A stretch of DNA of 39,088 nt from Chitinophagaceae bacterium (GTDB lineage Bacteria > Bacteroidota > Bacteroidia > Chitinophagales > Chitinophagaceae). The notes beneath the pieces were generated by a model. That model had not been told where the DNA came from. It ran no database searches and was given only the letters and a program-made list of their open reading frames with translations. Made by a program: the position numbers and the translations under genes. The DNA lies in NCBI GenBank assembly GCA_026415715.1, contig JAOAGO010000004.1, positions 60,929 through 100,016 on the forward strand, written 5' to 3'. Position 1 is the stretch's first letter, and each line of letters starts with the position of its first letter. This document shows positions 26,137-33,127 of the stretch, piece by piece.

Positions 26137-27963
26137 ATGAATACAGTACATGCCGAAACGATGTCAGTAGCACATGATGTACATGACCATTCTCGTCATG
26201 GCCATCATAAAGAATCATTTCTAACAAAATATATTTTCAGTCAGGATCATAAAACCATCGGTAAGCAATTTTTGATTACCGGAATGATCTGGGCTATCAT
26301 TGGCGGATTGTTTTCCGTTTTGTTTCGGCTTCAGTTGGGTTATCCGGATGAAACCTTTCCCATTTTAGAAACCTTTTTTGGTAAATGGGCAAAAGGTGGA
26401 CGCATTCAACCTGAATTTTACTACGCCTTAATCACTATTCACGGTACCGTATTGGTGTTTTTTGTACTTACAGCCGGCCTGAGCGGCACTTTTGCCAATA
26501 TTCTGATCCCGCTGCAAATCGGAGCCAGAGACATGGCTTCGCCTTTTCTGAACATGTTATCTTACTGGTTCTTTTTCCTGGCCAGTGTGGTCATGTTGTC
26601 TTCCATATTTATTTCTACGGGACCGGCTGCTACGGGCTGGACAATGTATCCGCCACTCAGCGCCTTACCTCTTGCATCTGAAGGGTCAAAATTAGGCGCC
26701 GATCTCTGGCTAATCAGTATGGCGCTATTTATTGTTTCTTCTTTGTTGGGTGGCCTCAACTATATTACCACGGTGTTAAATATGCGTACCAAAGGAATGA
26801 GCATGACCAGGCTTCCGCTCACCGTTTGGGCCATGTTTTTCACCGCTGTTTTAGGCGTTCTTTCCTTCCCGGTTCTCTTGTCGGGCGCTATTTTGTTGTT
26901 ATTTGACAGAAATCTCGGAACCAGTTTCTACTTAGATCAGATTTACATAAACGGAGTGGTACTTCCCAATGAGGGCGGCAGCGCTATTTTGTATCAGCAT
27001 CTCTTCTGGTTCCTCGGGCACCCCGAAGTGTATATTATTCTGCTTCCGGCAATGGGTATGGTATCCGAAATTCTTTCGGTAAACAGCAGAAAACCGATTT
27101 TCGGATACACCGCCATGCTCGGGTCAATGTTTGCTATTTGTGTGCTGGCTTTTCTGGTATGGGCTCACCATATGTTTGTAACAGGTCTGAATCCCTTCCT
27201 TGGTGCTATTTTCGTATTATTGACGTTGTTGATTGCTATCCCTTCAGCCGTAAAAGTCTTTAACTGGCTAACAACAATCTGGCGCGGCAACATCCGGTTC
27301 ACTCCGGCCATGCTTTTTGCCATCGGTTTTGTCAGTCTGTTTATTTCCGGCGGATTAACCGGTATTTTCCTTGGAAACTCCACCATTGATATTCATCTTC
27401 ACGACACCATGTTCGTAGTGGCCCATTTCCATATTGTAATGGGTGTGGCTTCTATGTTCGGTATGTTTGCCGGTATATATCATTGGTTTCCCAAAATGTA
27501 TGGCCGGTACATGAATACCACTTTAGCTTATATCCATTTCTGGGTTACTTTAGTGGGAGCCTATCTGATTTTCTGGCCCATGCACTATCAGGGTCTGGCC
27601 GGAATGCCGCGGCGCTATCTGGATAAGAGCGGCTGGGTTTCTTTCTCACAATTCGGTGAGCTGGATAAAATGATAACCGTTGTATCCATCGTGGTCTTTG
27701 CGGTTCAGTTGATGTTTGTTTTCAACTTCTTCTATTCCATCTTCAAAGGCCGGAAAGTGACCAACCCGAATCCTTGGGGGGCCAATACGCTGGAATGGAC
27801 TACACCTATAAATCCGGGTCACGGAAACTGGCCGGGAGAAATTCCTGAAGTGCATCGCTGGCCTTACGATTACGGAAAAGACGGAAGAGATTTTATTCCG
27901 CAAACCGAGCCGATTTCGCCGAAAGAAAGTGTAACGCATAAAACAGAAGTAAAGCCCGCCTGA
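26137..27963 (+). CDS. coxA: Cytochrome c oxidase subunit I
   Basis: The catalytic subunit (608 aa) reduces oxygen to water and pumps protons. Heme and copper ligands are intact: the His in ALITIHGTVLVFF, H295-P-E297-V-Y299 with the crosslinking Tyr, the CuB pair His344-His345 in AHHMFVTG, and HFH in VVAHFHIVMG. The D-channel entrance (GARDMASPFLNMLSYW) and the K-channel lysine (IPSAVKVFNW) are present, so this is an A1-type oxidase. About 12 membrane helices are expected. The N-terminus has a His-rich segment (HDVHDHSRHGHH within residues 13-24), not usual for this subunit. It lies 29 bases after coxB and before a hairpin with a T tract. Confidence 0.97.
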   Translation: MNTVHAETMSVAHDVHDHSRHGHHKESFLTKYIFSQDHKTIGKQFLITGMIWAIIGGLFSVLFRLQLGYPDETFPILETFFGKWAKGGRIQPEFYYALITIHGTVLVFFVLTAGLSGTFANILIPLQIGARDMASPFLNMLSYWFFFLASVVMLSSIFISTGPAATGWTMYPPLSALPLASEGSKLGADLWLISMALFIVSSLLGGLNYITTVLNMRTKGMSMTRLPLTVWAMFFTAVLGVLSFPVLLSGAILLLFDRNLGTSFYLDQIYINGVVLPNEGGSAILYQHLFWFLGHPEVYIILLPAMGMVSEILSVNSRKPIFGYTAMLGSMFAICVLAFLVWAHHMFVTGLNPFLGAIFVLLTLLIAIPSAVKVFNWLTTIWRGNIRFTPAMLFAIGFVSLFISGGLTGIFLGNSTIDIHLHDTMFVVAHFHIVMGVASMFGMFAGIYHWFPKMYGRYMNTTLAYIHFWVTLVGAYLIFWPMHYQGLAGMPRRYLDKSGWVSFSQFGELDKMITVVSIVVFAVQLMFVFNFFYSIFKGRKVTNPNPWGANTLEWTTPINPGHGNWPGEIPEVHRWPYDYGKDGRDFIPQTEPISPKESVTHKTEVKPA

Positions 27964-27986
27964 AATACTGGCGCACGATATAAATA

Positions 27987-28023
27987 GTCCGTGTATTTTA
28001 ATCTATATTCACGGACCTTTTTT
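27987..28023 (+). terminator. Hairpin with T tract between coxA and ctaB
   Basis: GTCCGTG (27987-27993) pairs with CACGGAC (28010-28016) around a 16-base AT-rich loop, followed by T residues at 28018-28023. This looks like an intrinsic terminator placed 23 bases after coxA. Partial read-through would lower expression of the biogenesis and later oxidase genes. No exact -7 box is seen before ctaB. Confidence 0.65.
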
Positions 28024-28037
28024 CTTTCAGTAAATGT

Positions 28038-28994
28038 TTGAATTTGGTTGCTGAAAAACCACTTGAAAAAAAAGATCGGCTCGACTCCTCTTTGGCTCAA
28101 AACATAAAGCCGTCTTCCGGCATCAAAGATTATCTGATGCTGATGAAGCCGGCTTTAAGTATTATGGTGGTTTTCAGCAGTGTTGTATCTTTTATGTTGA
28201 CCCGGGGATATGAGGCTTACACAGACAAGTTGTTCAGAATACTGATGCTTTTTTCGGGAGGATTGCTGGTAACGGGCAGCGCTAATGCCATAAATCAGAT
28301 TCTGGAAAAAGAAACAGATGCCGTCATGAAACGTACGGCAGGCCGGCCGGTTGCTTCGGGACGTTTAACAACTACTAAAGCATGGATATTTGCGCTGCTA
28401 ACCGGTATAACCGGCATTTTGATTCTCTTTTTTTGTTTCAATATTTTGACGGCTTTTTTGGCCGCATTCAGTTTATTTTTATATGTAGCCATATATACTC
28501 CCTTAAAAAAAATAAGTTCCTTTGCCGTACTGACCGGCGCCGTACCCGGAGCATTACCTTGCCTGATAGGTTGGACGGCGGGAAATAATGCCATAGGCCC
28601 AGGCGGCTGGGTATTGTTTTTGTTCCAGTTTTTCTGGCAGTTGCCTCATTTCTGGGCCATTGCCTGGGTGGTTCATAAAGATTACAGCACTGTAGGATTC
28701 AGGCTGCTTCCTTCTGCCCAAGGCCCAACCCGATTTACTGCACTGCAAACCATCATTTTCAGTGTGTTGCTGATACCGGTTAGTCTTGCTCCTTTCTTTT
28801 TGGGCATTTGTGATATGTATGATTTGAAAGGTTCAATAAGTATCGGTATCATACTCTTCATTAATTTGATGATATTGTTCAGGGCAATAAGGCTATATTT
28901 TAAAATGAACATCGCATCGGCAAGAAGTGTTATGTTCGGGAGTTATATTTATTTGCCTGTAGTTATGTTATCATGGTTGTTGGCGAAAGCATGA
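28038..28994 (+). CDS. ctaB: Protoheme IX farnesyltransferase (heme O synthase)
   Basis: This UbiA-type prenyltransferase adds a farnesyl group to heme b to give heme O, the precursor of heme A for the oxidase. The 318-aa protein has about nine membrane helices. The first Asp-rich motif is NQILEKETDAVMKRTAGRPV and the second region is FWAIAWVVHKDY, both typical. The start is uncertain: in this frame the first candidate is TTG at 28038 and the next ATG falls inside the first conserved segment. An ATG at 28034 is one base out of frame and would join if one T of the TTT run were absent. Heme A synthase (ctaA) is not in the window. Confidence 0.93.
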   Translation: MNLVAEKPLEKKDRLDSSLAQNIKPSSGIKDYLMLMKPALSIMVVFSSVVSFMLTRGYEAYTDKLFRILMLFSGGLLVTGSANAINQILEKETDAVMKRTAGRPVASGRLTTTKAWIFALLTGITGILILFFCFNILTAFLAAFSLFLYVAIYTPLKKISSFAVLTGAVPGALPCLIGWTAGNNAIGPGGWVLFLFQFFWQLPHFWAIAWVVHKDYSTVGFRLLPSAQGPTRFTALQTIIFSVLLIPVSLAPFFLGICDMYDLKGSISIGIILFINLMILFRAIRLYFKMNIASARSVMFGSYIYLPVVMLSWLLAKA

Positions 28995-29019
28995 TTCAAT
29001 TTATTTAAAATAAAAAAAT

Positions 29020-29589
29020 ATGAGTATGGTGAGTGTGGAAAAAAACAAGAAAATGCACCCTCATAAATTTTCCATGTGGGTGGCTATAGCCGGTATAATC
29101 ATGATGTTTGCGGGACTAACGAGTGCTATGGTGGTGAAAAGCCATCAGGCCAGCTGGACTACTGTTGAAATACCTCGCATATTCTGGGTTTCTACCGTCA
29201 TCATTCTCATCAGCAGCATAACCATGCAATGGGCGCTGAGAAGCTTTAAACAAAGAAATATGCCGCTTTTTCGGCTTCTTTTAGGAATTACCCTTTTACT
29301 TGGGTTAATTTTTGTAATTCTTCAGTGGCTTGGATTCAATATTTTATGGAATCGTTATGATGTCACATTTCAGGGAGGAGGCGCCGGTCAGTTTTTATAT
29401 GTAATTTTTGGTTTGCATGCTTTGCATGTGCTGGGTGGAGTGATTGCCTTGCTGGTTCTTTTTCTCAGAATTATTTTCGGAAAAAAAAGAATTTACAGTG
29501 CAGTGCCTTATGAAGTTATGGCAACATACTGGCATTTTGTAGATTTACTTTGGATATATATTTTAGTATTTTTCCTGATTATCATTTAA
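29020..29589 (+). CDS. Cytochrome c oxidase subunit III, first copy
   Basis: The 189-aa protein is a five-helix heme-copper oxidase subunit III. It starts with HPHKFSMWVAIAGIIMMFAG and ends with GLHALHVLGGVIALL and MATYWHFVDLLWIYILVFF, the last being the family signature that includes the conserved His and aromatic residues. It has no metal centre and supports subunit I. A second, longer subunit III-like gene follows 24 bases later; tandem subunit III genes are, from memory, regular in Bacteroidota. Confidence 0.92.
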   Translation: MSMVSVEKNKKMHPHKFSMWVAIAGIIMMFAGLTSAMVVKSHQASWTTVEIPRIFWVSTVIILISSITMQWALRSFKQRNMPLFRLLLGITLLLGLIFVILQWLGFNILWNRYDVTFQGGGAGQFLYVIFGLHALHVLGGVIALLVLFLRIIFGKKRIYSAVPYEVMATYWHFVDLLWIYILVFFLIII

Positions 29590-29613
29590 TTTGCGCCCGA
29601 ATTCAAACTGTTT

Positions 29614-30501
29614 ATGGAAGCTCAGGCTACTACAATACAAAAGACTAAATGGTGGGGAGGGGGTAAAAGCCCATTTAACGTGGAGTATGGAAAGTTGATG
29701 ATGTGGTATTTTCTCATGAGTGATGCTTTTACGTTTGGCGCCTTTTTGATTTCGTATGGAACTATCCGGTTTAGCCAGAATTTCTGGCCCGACCCCAACG
29801 TAGTGTTTAACGCTTTTCCCGGTGCCGGTCACGCTAATCTGCCGCTGGCTTTCGTGAGCCTGATGACTTTTATTCTTATCATCAGTTCTGTAACGATGGT
29901 GCTGGCCGTGCATGCAGGTCATAAAAATGACAAACAAGGGGTTATTAAATGGTTAGCCTGGACGATTGCGGGAGGACTCGCTTTTTTACTTTGTCAAACC
30001 TGGGAATGGCATCACCTGATAACCGGCCTTCATCCGGTTTTAAGCGACGGAAAAATTGAGCTGATTGGACAAACCACCCGTGCCAATCCATGGGGCGAAC
30101 TGGTAAGTATAGAGGAAGCCAGAAAAGCGCTTGCTGCCAGTTCTCACGAAACATTGGTTCATCTGGCTCATGAATATCCGGTTTCAGGTGCAACAGTTAC
30201 CGACCCTGCAGCTTTGCAGAAAATGACAAATGCGCAGCTGGCCTCTATGATTGACTTAACCAAAGCTCATGTACGCGAAAAGGGGCCTGCCGCCTTTGGA
30301 GGTTACTTTTTTGGAATAACCGGTTTTCACGGTTTTCATGTTTTTTCCGGAGTGGTTATTAATATTATCATGCTGATTATGGCTCAAAAAGGTGTATTTG
30401 AACGGAGAGGACATTATCTCATGATTGAGAAAGCCGGATTGTACTGGCACTTTGTCGACCTGGTGTGGGTATTTGTATTTTTATGTTTTTACCTGATTTA
30501 A
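29614..30501 (+). CDS. Cytochrome c oxidase subunit III, second copy with a large soluble insertion
   Basis: This 295-aa subunit III-like protein has the usual membrane helices (about 30-52, 78-100, 111-129, 230-256 and 270-295) and the ending YWHFVDLVWVFVFLCFYLI. Between the helix ending CQTWEW (residue 132) and FGGYFFGITGFHGFHV (228) lies an insertion of about 90 mostly polar residues (SIEEARKALAAS..TNAQLASMIDLTKAH) that the first copy lacks. The insertion may contact alternative complex III or another partner; that is inference. The gene is in the same operon, 24 bases before subunit IV. Confidence 0.92.
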   Translation: MEAQATTIQKTKWWGGGKSPFNVEYGKLMMWYFLMSDAFTFGAFLISYGTIRFSQNFWPDPNVVFNAFPGAGHANLPLAFVSLMTFILIISSVTMVLAVHAGHKNDKQGVIKWLAWTIAGGLAFLLCQTWEWHHLITGLHPVLSDGKIELIGQTTRANPWGELVSIEEARKALAASSHETLVHLAHEYPVSGATVTDPAALQKMTNAQLASMIDLTKAHVREKGPAAFGGYFFGITGFHGFHVFSGVVINIIMLIMAQKGVFERRGHYLMIEKAGLYWHFVDLVWVFVFLCFYLI

Positions 30502-30524
30502 TGATATTAAAATAAAAAACGGAT

Positions 30525-30929
30525 ATGCAACATCCCGCTTTTCCTGAAGTTACTTATCAGCATCACATGGACGATAAATCGTTCAAAAAAAGAATTATCC
30601 GCACTACGGTTATACTGACTATTGTAACTATTATTGAACTGGGTCTTGGTTTGTTGCTTTATGCTCTTAATCTTCCTGATGATTTCCGGCGCATGCTCAT
30701 TAAAGGCTGTATCATCATACTTTCCCTTGCCAAGGCTTTTTATATTGTTTCAGTTTTTATGCACCTCGGCGATGAAATCCGGAATATGATATTAACGATT
30801 GTGGTTCCCCTACTCTTATTTATCTGGTTTATTATTGCCTTTATTGCAGATGGAAACTCGTACAAAAAATTAAAAAATAAATACGATCCTTATTTTAAGG
30901 AAACTACAATGCCCAAAACCAACCATTAA
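30525..30929 (+). CDS. Cytochrome c oxidase subunit IV
   Basis: A 134-aa protein of the prokaryotic subunit IV family (PF03626, CyoD/CtaF type), with three membrane helices (about 24-46, 58-80 and 87-108). The middle segment CIIILSLAKAFYIVSVFMHL, with the invariant Lys-Ala-Phe and the His near its end, is the signature. It is a small accessory subunit that stabilises the oxidase. It ends just before a long inverted repeat. Confidence 0.92.
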   Translation: MQHPAFPEVTYQHHMDDKSFKKRIIRTTVILTIVTIIELGLGLLLYALNLPDDFRRMLIKGCIIILSLAKAFYIVSVFMHLGDEIRNMILTIVVPLLLFIWFIIAFIADGNSYKKLKNKYDPYFKETTMPKTNH

Positions 30930-30983
30930 TTCATCCCGGCTGGCTTATTATAATTCAGAAATTGAACTGATTTCCGGGATGAA
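30930..30983 (+). promoter_or_regulatory. Long inverted repeat between subunit IV and SCO genes
   Basis: TTCATCCCGG (30930-30939) and CCGGGATGAA (30974-30983) form a perfect 10-bp stem around a 34-base loop that holds a smaller TCAG/CTGA stem. No T tract follows, so it looks like an mRNA processing or stability element, separating abundant structural subunits from assembly factors, rather than a terminator. Confidence 0.6.
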
Positions 30984-31010
30984 GTCTGAGAATCTGAAAA
31001 TTTCAATTTT

Positions 31011-31838
31011 ATGACCACCCGGGCGCTGTATGCACTCATGCTGACTTTACTGGTTCCCATCATAGCCTATTTTTTTGTGAAAAACAAAAGCAGCAAAGCT
31101 GTTGAAATGCCCCGGTACTTCTATCCCGATACGGTGGTTGAAAAAATTGTGAAAGGAAAAAAAACCTACGATACCGTATGGCATACTATCGGAGATTTTT
31201 CATTATATAATCAGGAAGGTCAAAGAATTTCATTAGACAATCTGAAAAATAAAATACTGGTAGTGGATTTGTTTTTTACAAGGTGTCCGACCATCTGTCC
31301 TACCATGACTGTCAATATGAAGCGATTGGCAGAGTCTATGATGAACCGCAAAAGAATCGGCGAAAACATATCTGATAAAGTGCATTTTCTTTCATTCAGC
31401 ATAGACCCCGAAAGAGATTCGGTATCCCGTTTAAAAATGTGGGCTTCCCGTTTTCAGATAAATCCCGTTAACTGGTGGCTGTTAACCGGCGATAAAAAGC
31501 AGATTTATGATTTTGCGCTTAAAGAACTTAAGCTGGGCCTGCAGGACGGATATGGAATTGACTCCAATTTTATTCACAGCGAAAAATTTGTTTTGATTGA
31601 TTCCCGAAGGCATATCAGGGGGTATTACAACGGATTAGATTCTGCCTCTCTGGCCCGCCTGTCACGGGATATTGTGTATTTGACCATGGAAAAAATTCCG
31701 GGAAAAAAATCTTTTCTCTCAGGCAAACTGGAAACTCTTGCCATCTTATTTCTTTCAACCCTTATACTTCTTTTTTTGTTTTTTTACTTTATAAGAAAAA
31801 AACCTTCTTATGCTACCCCCAAAATGGAAAAAGAATGA
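31011..31838 (+). CDS. SCO1/SenC-family copper chaperone
   Basis: SCO proteins deliver copper to, or reduce the cysteines of, the CuA site of oxidase subunit II. The 275-aa protein has an N-terminal membrane anchor (about 5-22) and a thioredoxin-like domain. Its copper ligands are Cys92 and Cys96 in RCPTICPTMT and His189 in NFIHSEKFVLID. Unusually for the family it also has a second hydrophobic helix at the C-terminus (LAILFLSTLILLFLFFYFI), so it is tethered at both ends. It overlaps the next gene by 29 bases. Confidence 0.93.
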   Translation: MTTRALYALMLTLLVPIIAYFFVKNKSSKAVEMPRYFYPDTVVEKIVKGKKTYDTVWHTIGDFSLYNQEGQRISLDNLKNKILVVDLFFTRCPTICPTMTVNMKRLAESMMNRKRIGENISDKVHFLSFSIDPERDSVSRLKMWASRFQINPVNWWLLTGDKKQIYDFALKELKLGLQDGYGIDSNFIHSEKFVLIDSRRHIRGYYNGLDSASLARLSRDIVYLTMEKIPGKKSFLSGKLETLAILFLSTLILLFLFFYFIRKKPSYATPKMEKE

Positions 31839-32394
31839 CCGGAAGGCATACATTATCATTTATTCTTTCTCGGTTTTTTTGTTTTTGGCAGTATTTGCAT
31901 TAAGTCGGGTAAAACTGAATGTGAGTTTGGGTTTTGATGTGCATCTGTTTGCAAAGCTCAATGCTCTGATTAACTCTGTGGTAGCCGTTTGTCTGCTGAC
32001 CGGGTTGTTGGCAGTGAAAAAAAGAAAATATATCCTGCACAGGCAACTCATGCTTACGGCTTTGATTCTTTCGGTACTTTTTCTTGTAAGCTATGTGTGC
32101 CATCATTTGCTGGCCGGCGAAACCAAATTTGGCGATCTGAACCATGATGCCGTGTTGGATGAAACGGAAAAAACATTAGCCGGCAGCCGTCGCATCATTT
32201 ATTACGTATTGCTGGGCACACATATACCCCTTGCCGCTCTTGTATTACCCTTTATTTTGTTTGCCACATACAGGGCCATGACGGCGGAGTTTGAACGCCA
32301 CAAGAAACTGACCCGGTTTACCTGGCCTGTATGGTTTTATGTTGCCGTTTCGGGCGTCATTGTCTATTTTATGATCAGCCCCTATTATACATAA
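31810..32394 (+). CDS. DUF420/CtaM-like oxidase assembly protein with an EF-hand-like loop
   Basis: The 194-aa membrane protein (about five helices) belongs to DUF420, which includes CtaM, a protein needed for heme A-containing oxidases in Firmicutes. The family pattern KLNALINSVVAVCLLTGLL, HRQLMLTALILSVLFLVSYV and LLGTHIPLAALVLPF is clear. A soluble loop at residues 109-120 reads DLNHDAVLDETE, which matches the 12-residue EF-hand calcium loop at positions 1, 3, 5, 9 and 12. The gene overlaps the end of the SCO gene by 29 bases, suggesting coupled translation, and is the last gene of the respiratory operon. Confidence 0.9.
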   Translation: MLPPKWKKNDRKAYIIIYSFSVFLFLAVFALSRVKLNVSLGFDVHLFAKLNALINSVVAVCLLTGLLAVKKRKYILHRQLMLTALILSVLFLVSYVCHHLLAGETKFGDLNHDAVLDETEKTLAGSRRIIYYVLLGTHIPLAALVLPFILFATYRAMTAEFERHKKLTRFTWPVWFYVAVSGVIVYFMISPYYT

Positions 32395-32423
32395 AAAAAT
32401 CCGGCCCTTATTCTTTTTTGGTT

Positions 32424-32915
32424 TTAATCCGAAAGGTTTAATGTTCGAAACCTTTCAGCAGCTTTCCCGGAAGTAAAATAAAAAATGGCGGAATTCTTAG
32501 TTAATACAACATCCAGCGGCGGGGGAAAAATTGCGGAGAAAAGTATGGGAATAAACAGTAAAATAACTATGATTAATAAACGCCAAATCCATGCCAGCGG
32601 TGAAAAAAGAATGAATGCAACGGCTATCCCTGCCAATATCCAGAGCCATAATATTAATTTTTTGTTTTTTTGATGTTTTCTTTTCAGCCGGTCTTCACAT
32701 CCGGCACATACGGGTATCCTGTTTATTATTAGTTGCCCGTTTGGCTCAGGAGGTACGGTGCCCGAAACAGCCTCAGATGTTACATTTACGGATGAGAATT
32801 TTGAATGGATGAAATCAAGCGAAACCGTATTTCCCGGATTTTCTTTTTCGCAAACCACACAAATTTCAGGAAATATGAACTTCGACTTTCCGGTAATTTT
32901 TACATCATAAATCAT
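32424..32915 (-). CDS. Hypothetical membrane protein with two CxxC pairs
   Basis: The 163-aa product is not recognised. Two CxxC pairs, Cys19/Cys22 (CVVC) and Cys70/Cys73 (CAGC), about 50 residues apart, could bind one zinc in a split ribbon. Two adjacent membrane helices follow (about 86-106 and 108-130), and a short C-terminal soluble part remains. The cysteine region is probably cytoplasmic. It converges on the respiratory operon with 29 bases between them and is divergent from the subtilase gene. Codon use looks normal. Confidence 0.75.
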   Translation of the reverse strand: MIYDVKITGKSKFIFPEICVVCEKENPGNTVSLDFIHSKFSSVNVTSEAVSGTVPPEPNGQLIINRIPVCAGCEDRLKRKHQKNKKLILWLWILAGIAVAFILFSPLAWIWRLLIIVILLFIPILFSAIFPPPLDVVLTKNSAIFYFTSGKAAERFRTLNLSD

Positions 32916-33127
32916 AGCTTTTTTTTACACATATAAACTAAAAATGCATATGATTTTTAGATTCAGATTTTAATCACTTACATAGGGGAATTTACTATTG
33001 TAAATTTACTTTTTTATCAGGCGATTTTTTCTTTAGTGGTAAAAATTAATTTTCAAAAAAATAAATAATTAAACTTCGACAAAACAAATTTTTGTTATTT
33101 CATCGTTAGTTGATATATTAGTAAAAG

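Noticed and set aside
33083-33096. AACAAA-TT-TTTGTT palindrome before the subtilase gene
   Set aside because: It is a 14-base, AT-rich palindrome in an AT-rich spacer, easily due to chance, with no exact -7 box nearby to give it meaning.
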